Source of the DNA: Bacillota bacterium
GTDB lineage: Bacteria > Bacillota > Sulfobacillia > Sulfobacillales > Sulfobacillaceae
Assembly: GCA_021820485.1 (NCBI GenBank)
Contig: JAKADO010000009.1
Span: forward strand, 1 to 55,311
Direction: 5' to 3'
DNA length: 55,311 nucleotides
Shown: piece by piece, positions 7,670-16,749 of the stretch
How the letters are laid out: the number at the start of each line of letters is the position of its first letter
How positions within the stretch are numbered: the stretch's first letter is position 1
Translations under genes and position numbers: made by a program
Notes under the pieces: generated by a model
Database searches by the model: none
What the model was told of the DNA's origin: nothing
The model's input: only the letters and a program-made list of their open reading frames with translations

Positions 7670-8408
7670 CCTGTTGGCCAACCGTCAACACCTTCGCATT
7701 AACGCTGTAGGCTGTTTCTGCCTGCACCAAATCCACAAGGTTCTGTGATAGACTGGTCGCACTTTGGTTAAGCGCGGACGAAGTGAGAGTGCCGGTGCCG
7801 TTTTGACCCGGCGTGGTCACCGTCGGCTGCCCAGAGTTGGCTGACAACCCGTAGAGATTGTTCCCCAGGGCCACCAACCCCTGAGGGTTGGGGATCGAGG
7901 CAATTTTCACCTGTCCCACCACCTGCGGGCCGTTCGCACCCGACACCGTGACGACGCCATTGGCCGACACCGAGAATCGCTCACCCAACGGAACATTGAT
8001 GGGCGGATACAGCTTGGCCCCACCTGGCAGCACTAGTTCCCCGCCAGAATCAATCTGAAACATGCCAGCCCGCGTAAAGGCGATGCCCCCGGGCGCCGAA
8101 ACCATGAAGAATCCATCGCCCTGAATCGCCAGGTTCGACGGCGTGTTGGTCGGCTGAATGCCATTGCTGAAGACGGGTGTGTCGCCCACTAAAGCAGCCC
8201 CGGCATTCAAGGTCAGTCCGGCGTTGAGAGTCTGCCCCATGAGCGTCACCCCGGCCGGCCGAACGAGGGAATTTCCCGTCGCCGCCACCGCCGTCTCTCG
8301 GCTTCCATAGCCCGGCGTGTTGGCGTTGGCAATGTTGGATGCGATGGCATTCAACACCTCGCTTTGGGTATTCAACCCATTGGCCCCAATTCCAAGAACC
8401 GTAAACAT
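7638..8408 (-). CDS. flhP: FlhP, FlgG-type rod protein
   Basis: 256 residues of the flagellar rod/hook family. The N-terminus reads [22 protein letters not shown] (family motif ANxxTPGY). The middle is [12 protein letters not shown]. The C-terminus has [19 protein letters not shown], the terminal coiled coil. It resembles FlgG/FlgF. With the gene just upstream it forms the flhO-flhP pair known from Bacillus, where both are needed for the rod-hook structure. Which of the two is the true distal rod cannot be settled by eye. The ATG follows AGGAGCT. Confidence 0.85.
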   Translation of the reverse strand: MFTVLGIGANGLNTQSEVLNAIASNIANANTPGYGSRETAVAATGNSLVRPAGVTLMGQTLNAGLTLNAGAALVGDTPVFSNGIQPTNTPSNLAIQGDGFFMVSAPGGIAFTRAGMFQIDSGGELVLPGGAKLYPPINVPLGERFSVSANGVVTVSGANGPQVVGQVKIASIPNPQGLVALGNNLYGLSANSGQPTVTTPGQNGTGTLTSSALNQSATSLSQNLVDLVQAETAYSVNAKVLTVGQQVIQSTTNLQV

Positions 8409-8426
8409 AGCTCCTCCTTTCTGGCG

Positions 8427-9152
8427 TTACGCAAGCATTCCCAACGTCACCGCAGTCGATAGCCGTTTGCTTTCTTCATTCACCATTTGCGTCAAGGATT
8501 GATACCACGATTGAGCGTCCACCATTTGCACCAATGAATTCGGCAAGTTGACATTCGATGTATTGAGCGAGGATTGTATAACCTGCCCGGTAAAGGGAAG
8601 CCGGGTAGGACTCGTATAGAGATTGCCGCCCAAGGAAGTTAGCCCCTGAGGGGATAGATCGGTCAGCGCCAAAGTGCCCACCGTCGTATTGCCTTGGGTG
8701 ATGACACCAGAGGGACTGACGCTAAAAGCCACACCGAGCTGCAGTTGAATGGGCTTGCCAGCCTGGTTGAGTACGAAATCCCCCTGGCTGGTCACGAGGT
8801 TGCCCTGCGCATCCACCGAGAATTGACCATCCCGCGTATAGGCCAGTCCATTAGAGGTACGCACGGCGAAAAAGCCATTGCCCAAGATGGCCAAGTCATT
8901 GGAATTGTTCGTAGATTCCACGCCGCTCCCGCCGAGTGCAATGCCGGAGGTAAACGCCACCCCGCTCGAGCTTTGCCCAATGACGCCGGGATTCGCGCCA
9001 GTCCGCTCGACCGTACCGCTTGGGAAAGCCACAAAGGTCCCTGTCTCGGCCAAATAACCTGGCGACTGGCTGTTAGCCAGATTGCCGGCGATGACACCCA
9101 AAGACTGGTTTTGGGCAATCATGCCCGATGCGCCAATATAGAGTGCGTTCAT
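8427..9152 (-). CDS. flhO: FlhO, FlgF/FlgG-type rod protein
   Basis: 241 residues with the rod-family N-terminus (GASGMIAQNQSLGVIAGNLAN, then SQSPGY), the central NDLAILGNGFFAV and the C-terminal SLVQMVDAQSWYQSLTQMV. It is exported by the flagellar apparatus and built into the rod. It lies 19 bases upstream of flhP and 12 bases downstream of flhG, within the fliO-flhP series. A purine-rich AAGGGGGATATGC stretch precedes the ATG. Confidence 0.85.
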   Translation of the reverse strand: MNALYIGASGMIAQNQSLGVIAGNLANSQSPGYLAETGTFVAFPSGTVERTGANPGVIGQSSSGVAFTSGIALGGSGVESTNNSNDLAILGNGFFAVRTSNGLAYTRDGQFSVDAQGNLVTSQGDFVLNQAGKPIQLQLGVAFSVSPSGVITQGNTTVGTLALTDLSPQGLTSLGGNLYTSPTRLPFTGQVIQSSLNTSNVNLPNSLVQMVDAQSWYQSLTQMVNEESKRLSTAVTLGMLA

Positions 9153-9163
9153 GCATATCCCCC

Positions 9164-10075
9164 TTAAATGGGATCGCGGTTAATTTCCCGCGGCCAATTC
9201 TCCACCAGACGCTTGACGAAAGCCCCCCACCCCCCGCGGCGCGGTGGCGGCACACGATGCAGAATCCGATCCGCGATGTCTCCCAGGTCGAAGGCCGCCT
9301 CGCTATGCGGATAGGCGGTGTAGAACGGCACCTGTCTCAGCACCGAACGCGTCACCACCGGATCCTCCATCACTTGTCCCAAAAACTCGACAGGCTGGCC
9401 CAGAGCCTTTTCGGCCAAGTCAGTCAATCGGGTGCCCAGTCGCGATCCCTGCTCACGGCTCTGAATGCGATTCATCACCAACTTCAGGGCCACCCGTCCA
9501 TCCTGCTCCCAGACGGCCTTAATAAGGCCATAGGCATCCGCCAAAGCGGTCGGCTCAGGGTTGGTGACCACCAGCGCTTCGTCCGCCGCCAGCACAAAAG
9601 CCAGCACGCTGTCCGAAATCCCTGCGGACGTGTCGATAAGGAGCCAGTCGCACTCCCCCTCAAGCTCCTGAAACCCCTCAATGATATGAGAAATCTCGAC
9701 ACCGTCCAACCGAGCCAACTCGGTGATGCCGGAGCCTCCTGGGATGACGCGGATGCCGTTGGGCCCCTGCTGCAATGTATCCCGCAAGGTCACCCGTTTC
9801 TCAACCACATCCCACAGCGTGTAAACCGGTTCATAACCTAGCATAATATTGATATTGGCCAAACCCAAATCTGCGTCGAGAATAACCACGCGTTGACTTC
9901 TTTCGGATAGCGCCAGCGCCAAATTGAGCACCAAACTGGACTTGCCCACGCCACCTTTGCCAGAGGTGACGGCCAGCACGCGCCCTCCCGTCAGCCTCTG
10001 ATGCAACACCTCACGGGTCGCTTGGTCCGCCTTAGCCTTCACCCAACTCCGCAACGCGTCGCCTTGGTTCGCCAT
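9164..10075 (-). CDS. flhG: FlhG (YlxH), MinD-like ATPase controlling flagellar number and place
   Basis: 303 residues. The P-loop is the deviant Walker A SGKGGVGKS (residues 38-46), followed by VILDADLGLANINIML, the MinD-type switch I region. Near the N-terminus NQGDALRSW resembles the DQAxxLR helix with which FlhG stimulates the FlhF GTPase. The C-terminus (FVKRLVENWPREI) may form the amphipathic membrane helix. FlhG binds FliM/FliN and limits basal-body number. It is two bases downstream of flhF, as usual. Confidence 0.94.
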   Translation of the reverse strand: MANQGDALRSWVKAKADQATREVLHQRLTGGRVLAVTSGKGGVGKSSLVLNLALALSERSQRVVILDADLGLANINIMLGYEPVYTLWDVVEKRVTLRDTLQQGPNGIRVIPGGSGITELARLDGVEISHIIEGFQELEGECDWLLIDTSAGISDSVLAFVLAADEALVVTNPEPTALADAYGLIKAVWEQDGRVALKLVMNRIQSREQGSRLGTRLTDLAEKALGQPVEFLGQVMEDPVVTRSVLRQVPFYTAYPHSEAAFDLGDIADRILHRVPPPRRGGWGAFVKRLVENWPREINRDPI

Positions 10076-10077
10076 GG

Positions 10078-11217
10078 CTAGTCTCCTCCCTTCAGGAGGC
10101 CCACCAACGTCTCGCCAAAAGCCACCTGAATGTCATCCGGCACGTTTTGGCCGTCCGTAACGTACGACAGCGGCCACCCAAGGGTCAGGGCGGCCGTCAA
10201 GAGACTGCCCGGATAACGCACCTCGTCCGTTTTGGTAAAGCAAATCTTTGGATTGAGCCCGTCCCCAAAGCGAAGAGCCGTTTCGCACATCAGTTCCGCA
10301 TCCATGGTCGCAGGCAGTACGAGATGAATGTCGGTGGCCCGCGAAACTTCTGCGATAGTGCGGATTTCCGACATGTAGAGCGCGTGATTGAAGCTGTGGC
10401 CGGCTGTATCAATCAACACCACGTCCCATTGCCGATCCTTCAGGATCTGGGGAATGTCCTGCGGACGCAGCGCCACTTGGAAGGGCACACCGATGATTTC
10501 CGAGTAGGTCTTTAACTGCTCGACAGCCGCCACGCGGAAGGTATCCGTGGAAATGAGCAGCACCGACTTTTGCCGTTCCAGGTGGCAATAGGCGGCCAGC
10601 TTGGCGATGGTGGTGGTTTTGCCTGAACCCGTCGGCCCAATGAACAGCACGGTGGCAGGTTCCGCCAACGCAATCGGGGCCGGAGGGCCAAGCCGCTCGA
10701 GGAGTGTCTCCTTCACGGCCTCCTCAAAGTCAGCTTCCGTTTCCTCTTGATACTGGCGAACCGATTCCGCCAGCTTGCGGGCCCAGTGATCCGCGATGCC
10801 CCGGGAGAAAAGCCACTGATAGGCCTCGGCGGTGGCGTCGTCGGCATGTCCTTCCATGCGCTCCAAGCGCTGTCCCAAACCCTCGAGCATGGAAATCACG
10901 TGGTCAAGGCGATTGTCCGCGGCGTGCGTCTCCCGGGTCGGGGACGGGGTCGGCATGCCACCCACCTGGACAACCGGCGCAACGTCCGCGGAACGCGGAG
11001 TGTCCAGCATGGTGGGAGCGGCCTCGTGCGCGGCTGTCGCTGCATTTCGGCGCGGGTAATCCGTGGCCACCAGCACTTGAAAATTGCTTTGCCAAAACTT
11101 CCACCAATGGTCGCGTGCCTTGCCGGACGAGAGAATAATGGCATCCTCTCCGAGCTCCCACTTTGCCATCGCGAGAGCTTCCTCGGCAGTGCGCCCAGAA
11201 AATCGCTTCACAATCAT
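10078..11217 (-). CDS. flhF: FlhF, SRP-type GTPase for flagellar placement
   Basis: 379 residues. A basic N-terminal region comes first, then an N domain from about residue 130, and the G domain with P-loop GPTGSGKTT (194-202), DTAGH (about residue 275) and a TKTDE-type guanine motif (FTKTDEVRYPG). FlhF, a relative of Ffh and FtsY, marks the site of basal-body assembly at the membrane. Its start overlaps the flhA stop by four bases (ATGA), so the two are probably translationally coupled. Partner FlhG follows. Confidence 0.94.
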   Translation of the reverse strand: MIVKRFSGRTAEEALAMAKWELGEDAIILSSGKARDHWWKFWQSNFQVLVATDYPRRNAATAAHEAAPTMLDTPRSADVAPVVQVGGMPTPSPTRETHAADNRLDHVISMLEGLGQRLERMEGHADDATAEAYQWLFSRGIADHWARKLAESVRQYQEETEADFEEAVKETLLERLGPPAPIALAEPATVLFIGPTGSGKTTTIAKLAAYCHLERQKSVLLISTDTFRVAAVEQLKTYSEIIGVPFQVALRPQDIPQILKDRQWDVVLIDTAGHSFNHALYMSEIRTIAEVSRATDIHLVLPATMDAELMCETALRFGDGLNPKICFTKTDEVRYPGSLLTAALTLGWPLSYVTDGQNVPDDIQVAFGETLVGLLKGGD

Positions 11218-13256
11218 AGAGACACCACCCCAACCGTTTTCACCGAAATGTCACTCCCCAACTCCGCGTAGGACAAGACCGCCATGTCGCGCCACATGCG
11301 CTCTGTCAAGCGTTTCAGATACACCCGAATAATCGGCGATGTAATGATGGCGGGCGGCGCCCCCTGCGGCATTTTGCCCAGCGAATCGCGGATGCTCTGG
11401 AAGATTTGCTGAGCCTTGACGGGATCGAGGTTTAAGTAATTGCCTTGATCGGTATGCTCGATGGAACTGCGGATTTCAGCCTCAACCTCCGGAGACAGAA
11501 CCAGTGCATGCAAAACTCCCTGCCGCATGAGCCCCCTGGTAATATGCCGACCAATGGCCTGTCGAGCAGCCTCTGTCAACACGTCCACATCGTGGGTGAC
11601 CCGCGCGCGGTCGGCCAAGGCTTCCAAAATGGTGGGCAAGTCACGAATGGATACCCGCTCCCGCAAGAGGTTGGCCAAAACGCGCTGCACCTCGCCCAAA
11701 CTTAATAAATCGGGAATCAATTCCTGCACAACGACGGGATGCGTTTGGCGCACGTGATCAATCAAGAGTTTGACATCCTGCCGTCCCACAATTTCATGGG
11801 CATGCCGCCGAATGATTTCCGCCAGATGGGTGACCATGACAGACCCGGGATCGATGACGGTCGCACCGGCCATCTCCGCCCGGTCCCGCGAATCCTCTCG
11901 GATCCAAAAGGCCGGCAAGCCGAACACCGGATCGGTGGTCGGAACCGCCGTTTCAATGCCCAAGTCGCCACCCCCCATCGCCAAGAACCGGTCGGGCCGC
12001 ACTTCGGCCAAAGCCACCTCGGCTCCGCGGATTCGAATTCGATATTGGTTCAACTGCAATTCCAAGTCATCTCGCACCCGAATGGGTGGTATCACGAGAC
12101 CGAGTTCCACCGTAATCTGGCGCCTCAGGGCGGAAATGCGTTCCCGCAAATCGTGTCCCGCCTGTCCACCCACCAGCGGCACCAAACCGACGCCGACTTC
12201 CAACTCGACCGAGTCGCTGCCAATGAGGTTGAGTGCCGATTCCGGTCGATTCTTCTGACTTTCGCTTTCGACACGCTTCTTCTCTGCGACGGCCTCCTTT
12301 TCCTTCTTTTGGGTCGCATCTAATCGCCATGCCATATAAAATGCCGTCCCTCCCAGGAGCAGCGGAATAAGCGGCGGAATCCCCAGTATCGCCAAGAGCC
12401 CCAGCACAATGGCCACAATATATAAAACCCGGGGCAGCGCGGTCAGCTGGGTCAACACATCGGTATTCAAGGTACGGCCCGTGGAACCGGAGCGCGTCAC
12501 CAAAATACCGGTCGAGGTGGACAGCAAGAGCGCCGGAATCTGGGTGGTCAGACCCTCGCCCACGGTGAGGATGGTGTAGGTGGAGGCGGCAGCCCCTATG
12601 GCCATGTGCCGCTGCACCAGGCCGATGATGAGGCCTCCCAGAATGTTGATTACCACGATGACAATACCGGCAATGGCGTCTCCGCGGACAAACTTGGACG
12701 CACCATCCATTGCCCCGTAGAAGTCAGCTTCCCGTTCGATGTCCTGACGGCGGCGCTTGGCCTCTTCCTCCCGGATGAGGCCGGCGTTGAGCTCCGCGTC
12801 GACTGCCATTTGCTTCCCGGGCATGGCGTCCAAGGTGAAGCGGGCTGCCACCTCCGAGACGCGTTCCGCGCCCCGGGTAATGACCATGAACTGAATGACG
12901 ATCAAAATGATGAAGATGATAATCCCGACAATGACGTTGTTGCCGACCACCAAACGGCCGAACGTTTGAATGACAGCCCCTGGATCCCCTTCCAGAAGAA
13001 TCAGGCGGGTGGCGGTTACCTCGAGCGCCAAACGGAACAGGGTGGTCAACAACAGCAGCGACGGAAAGACCGATAGGTCGAGCACCTGATCAATAAACAT
13101 GGTGCTCACCAGCACCGTCACCGACAGCGCAATGTTCACCAACAGGAAAAAGTCCAGGATCCAAGGCGGAACCGGAATTACCAGCATCAAAATGGCGACA
13201 ATGGCGGCAATCGGGACAAACCCTTCGCGGAGAACCGCCCGTGGATTAAACCTCAT
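11214..13256 (-). CDS. flhA: FlhA, flagellar type III export gate protein
   Basis: 680 residues. The N-terminal 300 carry the membrane helices and the FHIPEP signature region (SEVAARFTLDAMPGKQMAVD). A linker (KKEKEAVAEKKRVESESQ) then leads to the cytoplasmic domain that receives chaperone-substrate complexes. FlhA forms the nonameric ring of the export gate and couples proton flow to export. The start overlaps the stop of flhB by ATGA, and the end overlaps flhF. Length and motifs are typical. Confidence 0.96.
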   Translation of the reverse strand: MRFNPRAVLREGFVPIAAIVAILMLVIPVPPWILDFFLLVNIALSVTVLVSTMFIDQVLDLSVFPSLLLLTTLFRLALEVTATRLILLEGDPGAVIQTFGRLVVGNNVIVGIIIFIILIVIQFMVITRGAERVSEVAARFTLDAMPGKQMAVDAELNAGLIREEEAKRRRQDIEREADFYGAMDGASKFVRGDAIAGIVIVVINILGGLIIGLVQRHMAIGAAASTYTILTVGEGLTTQIPALLLSTSTGILVTRSGSTGRTLNTDVLTQLTALPRVLYIVAIVLGLLAILGIPPLIPLLLGGTAFYMAWRLDATQKKEKEAVAEKKRVESESQKNRPESALNLIGSDSVELEVGVGLVPLVGGQAGHDLRERISALRRQITVELGLVIPPIRVRDDLELQLNQYRIRIRGAEVALAEVRPDRFLAMGGGDLGIETAVPTTDPVFGLPAFWIREDSRDRAEMAGATVIDPGSVMVTHLAEIIRRHAHEIVGRQDVKLLIDHVRQTHPVVVQELIPDLLSLGEVQRVLANLLRERVSIRDLPTILEALADRARVTHDVDVLTEAARQAIGRHITRGLMRQGVLHALVLSPEVEAEIRSSIEHTDQGNYLNLDPVKAQQIFQSIRDSLGKMPQGAPPAIITSPIIRVYLKRLTERMWRDMAVLSYAELGSDISVKTVGVVSL

Positions 13257-14344
13257 CGCGGCCGCCCTCCTTGCTTTCTCCGAATGATGAACGCCAAGAT
13301 GTCTGCCACGGCCTGATAGTGTTCCTCACGAATGGACTCTCCGAGCGGGACTAGGTAGAGGGAACGCGCCAGGGGCGGATTCTCGACAATCGGGATGTTG
13401 TTCTCGTAGGCAATTTCCCGCATCGCCAGGGCGGTCTCGTCGACCCCCTTGGCCGCAACCACCGGAGCCTGCATGACCTGTTCCTGCCACTTGAGGGCGA
13501 CCGCATAGTGGGTGGGGTTGGTGACAATCACCGAGGCATTCTTGACTTCCCGCATGCCAGTCTGGATCAAGCGGCGATGCAATTGCCGGCGCTTGCCGCG
13601 AATTTGCGGGTTGCCTTCGATGTCCTTCATTTCGTCCCGTACTTCTTCGGTCGACATTTTGAGGCTCTGCTGAAAGGAGCGGTATTGATACGCCGCGTCA
13701 ATGGCGCCAATCACAAAAAACGCGGCAGCGGCCCGCACCATGACGGAGGTCAACAGCTTTGCTGACTCCGTCAGCGCGGCGCCGAGCGGCATCACCAACA
13801 GGGTGGCATACGCGTGCAGCTGCGAAGAAATCGCGAGACCCACCGCGACCCCGATGATGCCCATCTTCAAGAATCCTTTGGCCAAGGCCCAGACACTTTG
13901 CACCGAGAACATGCGCTGCAGTCCCGCCAATGGGTTCAGCCGCGCAAAGTCGGGAGCCAACCGCTGAAAGTTAAACCGAAGGCCGTGCTGCGCCAGTGCG
14001 GCCACCACCCCCACCGCGGCCACGGGCAATACCAAGGGGATTAGCACGTTAACCAAAGAATGCGCAGCGGTGGAAACCGCGCTGTACCAGGTGACCGAGA
14101 AGTCCGGGCCGGTGTTCAGCATGAGGATGGCTGCTTCCATGTGCGTGAGCTGCCGGCCGCTCCACGGAAGATACCACCGTAGAATAAGCACCGCCACCAA
14201 GAGCGCAATGGCTGCTTGGAAGTCAGGACTGAACCACCCCTGCCCCTCCTCGCGCGCCCGCTGGCGCCGACGTGGAGTCGGAGCCTGCGTCCGCTCCGCC
14301 ATATACCACGGAATTGCTCCTTGAAGACTCAGTGCCACCGCCAT
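13253..14344 (-). CDS. flhB: FlhB, export switch protein of the flagellar type III system
   Basis: Membrane domain with four helices, then the cytoplasmic domain containing the self-cleaving NPTH (in VIVTNPTHYAVAL, about residues 276-279 from the far start). Cleavage between N and P lets the gate change from rod/hook to filament substrates together with FliK. Two starts are possible. ATG at 14344 abuts the fliR stop with GGAAGG upstream. ATG at 14302 begins MAERTQAPTPRRRQRAREEGQ, the usual FlhB start, with AAGGAG upstream. The shorter form (349 aa) fits the family better. Confidence 0.95.
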   Translation of the reverse strand: MAVALSLQGAIPWYMAERTQAPTPRRRQRAREEGQGWFSPDFQAAIALLVAVLILRWYLPWSGRQLTHMEAAILMLNTGPDFSVTWYSAVSTAAHSLVNVLIPLVLPVAAVGVVAALAQHGLRFNFQRLAPDFARLNPLAGLQRMFSVQSVWALAKGFLKMGIIGVAVGLAISSQLHAYATLLVMPLGAALTESAKLLTSVMVRAAAAFFVIGAIDAAYQYRSFQQSLKMSTEEVRDEMKDIEGNPQIRGKRRQLHRRLIQTGMREVKNASVIVTNPTHYAVALKWQEQVMQAPVVAAKGVDETALAMREIAYENNIPIVENPPLARSLYLVPLGESIREEHYQAVADILAFIIRRKQGGRPR

Positions 14345-15127
14345 CTACGCATGTCCTTCCAGATACACCAATAGCCGACTCACGTCGGTCCACGCGTGCT
14401 GCCAAATTGTCGGCATCACCGACAGCATCAACGGAAGAATCGCCACAAAGATCAAAAGGCTCAAGCCAAAGTTGATGGGCAACGAGAAAAAGTACGCGTT
14501 AAGTTGTGGAAATGCCCGAGACAACACACCAACGCTAATGTTGACGATGAGCCCCGTAATAATCAATGGAGCCGCCATCAAGAGCGCGATCTCCAAAACG
14601 GTTTGGAAGAGTCCCGCAACGAACCCGAAGGACGCTCCCGGAATCACCATGGCGTTGATGGAAATAGCCTGAAAGCTTGCATGCAGAGCGATCACCATCA
14701 ACTCTGGGCCACCGCCCACCACGAAAACAAACAGAGCCAATAGGGTTTCCCATTCCGACAGGAACGATCCTTCGGACAACAAGCCGGGGTTTGCGGCTAC
14801 CGCCAGCCCGACCCCCAACTGATAGGTGATGATTTGGCCGGCCATCCCGAATAAACTCAGAAACAGCGCCAGAACCAGCCCCATCATGGTACCCACCACA
14901 AACTGCACCAGGACCCCGGCGCCCAGCATCAGTCCACCGCTCATGGACGGTGCCGCATTGAGGCCCGGTGTCAGAATCAACGCCAACATGAAAACCATGG
15001 CCACCCGCAGCGATCGGGGAATGTAGCTCGAACTGAAGAAGGGTGCCGTGACAATGATGCCGGCTACCCGAGCCGCCACCAAGAAAAACGTGGTGGTCAG
15101 ACTGGTCATCTGCACCGTTAGCGTCAC
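14345..15127 (-). CDS. fliR: FliR, flagellar export gate protein
   Basis: 260 residues, almost entirely membrane helices. Family features are VAARVAGIIVTAPFFSS near the start and the later GQIITYQLGVGLAVAANP. FliR, with FliP and FliQ, forms the helical export pore, and one FliR copy closes the FliP5 ring. It lies between fliQ, 94 bases upstream, and flhB, directly adjacent. The 94-base spacer (15128-15221) is the longest gap inside the fliO-flhP series. It shows no clear hairpin and has an AT-rich middle. Confidence 0.94.
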   Translation of the reverse strand: MTLTVQMTSLTTTFFLVAARVAGIIVTAPFFSSSYIPRSLRVAMVFMLALILTPGLNAAPSMSGGLMLGAGVLVQFVVGTMMGLVLALFLSLFGMAGQIITYQLGVGLAVAANPGLLSEGSFLSEWETLLALFVFVVGGGPELMVIALHASFQAISINAMVIPGASFGFVAGLFQTVLEIALLMAAPLIITGLIVNISVGVLSRAFPQLNAYFFSLPINFGLSLLIFVAILPLMLSVMPTIWQHAWTDVSRLLVYLEGHA

Positions 15128-15221
15128 AGGGAGCCCGCCCTATCCCCTAGCTGGGATTTCGACTTTATTCTACGAAACCCCGGCCCCACACTCCCAGTTT
15201 TAACGGTGAAAAGAACGCCCC

Positions 15222-15494
15222 TCATGGCAAATTGCCTACTTGCCAAAAGGTCGACAGGTCACGCTGCATCAGACCGACCAAGATGCGGAGAAACCAGGGA
15301 CCCCCGATGTACAGGATAATCCCCAACGCAGCCAATTTCGGCAAGAACGACAGCGTCATCTCCTGAATCTGCGTTGTGGCTTGAAATATACCCACCAAAA
15401 GACCCACGATGAGCGACACCGCCAAGAGCGGCATGAGCACAATGCCGGCGGTAACCATAGCAGACTGGCTCAACTGCAACGCGTGATCGAACAT
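15222..15494 (-). CDS. fliQ: FliQ, flagellar export gate protein
   Basis: 90 residues with two membrane helices and the family patterns AMVTAGIVLMPLLAVSLIVGL and TTQIQEMTLSFLPKL. FliQ forms a helical hairpin that wraps the FliP/FliR pore. The ATG at 15494 (MFDHALQLSQ) was chosen. Extending the frame to 15545 would add a non-conserved segment inside fliP. It starts two bases after the fliP stop. Confidence 0.95.
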   Translation of the reverse strand: MFDHALQLSQSAMVTAGIVLMPLLAVSLIVGLLVGIFQATTQIQEMTLSFLPKLAALGIILYIGGPWFLRILVGLMQRDLSTFWQVGNLP

Positions 15495-15496
15495 CG

Positions 15497-16261
15497 CTAG
15501 CCTCCGTGAAACGACATGACCAGGGACTGCACCACCAAGCTCCATCCATTGGCGAGCACGAACAGCAACAGCTTCAACGGCAAGGAGATCAAGGTGGGCG
15601 GGACCATCATCATCCCCATCGACATCAGAATCGTCGCTACCACCATATCAATCACGACAAACGGGATGTAGATGTACACCCCAATCTCAAATGCCGTCTT
15701 AAGCTCCGAAATGATGAAAGCTGGAATCAGCGCCATCGTCGGAACGCCCGCCAAACTATGGGGTGTCTTGACGTGATCCAGTTTCAAAAACAGCGCCAGA
15801 TCGCTGGTGCGGGTTTGCGCGTACATGAAATGACGCAAGGGCCCCAATGCCCGCTTGCCCGCCGCCGTCAGCGACAGATGCCCCGCAAGGTACGGATGCA
15901 GGGCCTGGTGATTAATGGCCGTCAGCGTGGGAGACATGATGAAGAACGTTAAAAAAAGCGCCAAGCCGATCAGCACTTGGTTGGGCGGTGTCTGCTGGAG
16001 CCCCAAGGCGCTCCGCACAAAAGAGAGCACGGTGACCACCCGAGTAAATGCCGTCATCGTCAAGAGGATGGCCGGCAAAAACGAGAGCAGCGTGATAAGC
16101 GCCAAGATGCCGATGGTCTGGCTTGGTGATGACCCGTGGCTGGGATTGATGACAACGCTGGGCAGTCCCCCGCTCCCGCTTTGGGCCCAGACAGGAGATG
16201 ACACGCCCAGCACCAGCAGTCCTGCGATGACCGGTACTGCTCGCCGGAGCGCGGTCTTCAT
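15497..16261 (-). CDS. fliP: FliP, flagellar export gate protein
   Basis: 254 residues. A cleavable-looking signal sequence (residues 1-26, ending SSPVWAQ) is followed by the conserved FliP segments FTRVVTVLSFVRSALGLQQTPPNQVL and, near the end, FEIGVYIYIPFVVIDMVVA then GMMMVPP. Five copies of FliP form the core of the export pore. Its start overlaps the stop of fliO by four bases, and fliQ follows. Confidence 0.96.
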   Translation of the reverse strand: MKTALRRAVPVIAGLLVLGVSSPVWAQSGSGGLPSVVINPSHGSSPSQTIGILALITLLSFLPAILLTMTAFTRVVTVLSFVRSALGLQQTPPNQVLIGLALFLTFFIMSPTLTAINHQALHPYLAGHLSLTAAGKRALGPLRHFMYAQTRTSDLALFLKLDHVKTPHSLAGVPTMALIPAFIISELKTAFEIGVYIYIPFVVIDMVVATILMSMGMMMVPPTLISLPLKLLLFVLANGWSLVVQSLVMSFHGG

Positions 16262-16662
16262 TCGCGACCGTCCCGCTTTAGTCGCTTCATCATTTCTTCG
16301 GCAAACTGCGACAACGTTGGCGGCGTCGGACCCCCGCCTTCCAGGGGAACTGTTGCCCGCTCGGCCATCGCTTCTGGGGCGATTTCCATCAAGAGCGAAA
16401 TGGACTGATCCGTAACGCCCAAGGCCACGGTGCGATCCACGACCTGCACGAGGGCAATCCCACGCTTGGGCCCCAGTGACAGGTAGTCAATCTGATTCAG
16501 GTAACGGGAGGCGCTAGTCTTTCCGAACCCAATCTTCTTCAACATGCGAGCCGCCACATAGGCTAAGGCCAAGACCAACAACATGGCCCACAAAAAACGC
16601 AAGAATAATCCCACGGACGACACGGCCCCCATCGACAAAAGCCCCCAATCTCTTCTAGTCAT
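16258..16662 (-). CDS. fliO: FliO, flagellar export apparatus assembly factor
   Basis: About 134 residues from the ATG at 16662. It has one membrane helix (FLRFLWAMLLVLALAYVAARM) and then a small beta-rich domain (LSLGPKRGIALVQVVDRTVALGVTDQSISLL) typical of FliO. FliO helps the FliP ring form. A later ATG at 16632 also fits, and a TATAAT-like element at 16663-16668 lies just before the first ATG, so the true start is uncertain. The gene opens the fliO-P-Q-R-flhB-A-F-G-O-P series. Upstream the strand changes to an unrelated dehydrogenase. Confidence 0.85.
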   Translation of the reverse strand: MTRRDWGLLSMGAVSSVGLFLRFLWAMLLVLALAYVAARMLKKIGFGKTSASRYLNQIDYLSLGPKRGIALVQVVDRTVALGVTDQSISLLMEIAPEAMAERATVPLEGGGPTPPTLSQFAEEMMKRLKRDGRE

Positions 16663-16749
16663 TATAAAAACGGGCTTCCCCGAATACGAAACATCAAGGG
16701 GCATTTCTGGCGGTCTAAGGAAATGACACATTTTGGGAGTGGGAGATGA

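Noticed and set aside
11739-12323. 194-codon frame opposite flhA
   Set aside because: The minus-strand flhA matches its family throughout. The plus frame is open only because of the high-GC codon pattern.
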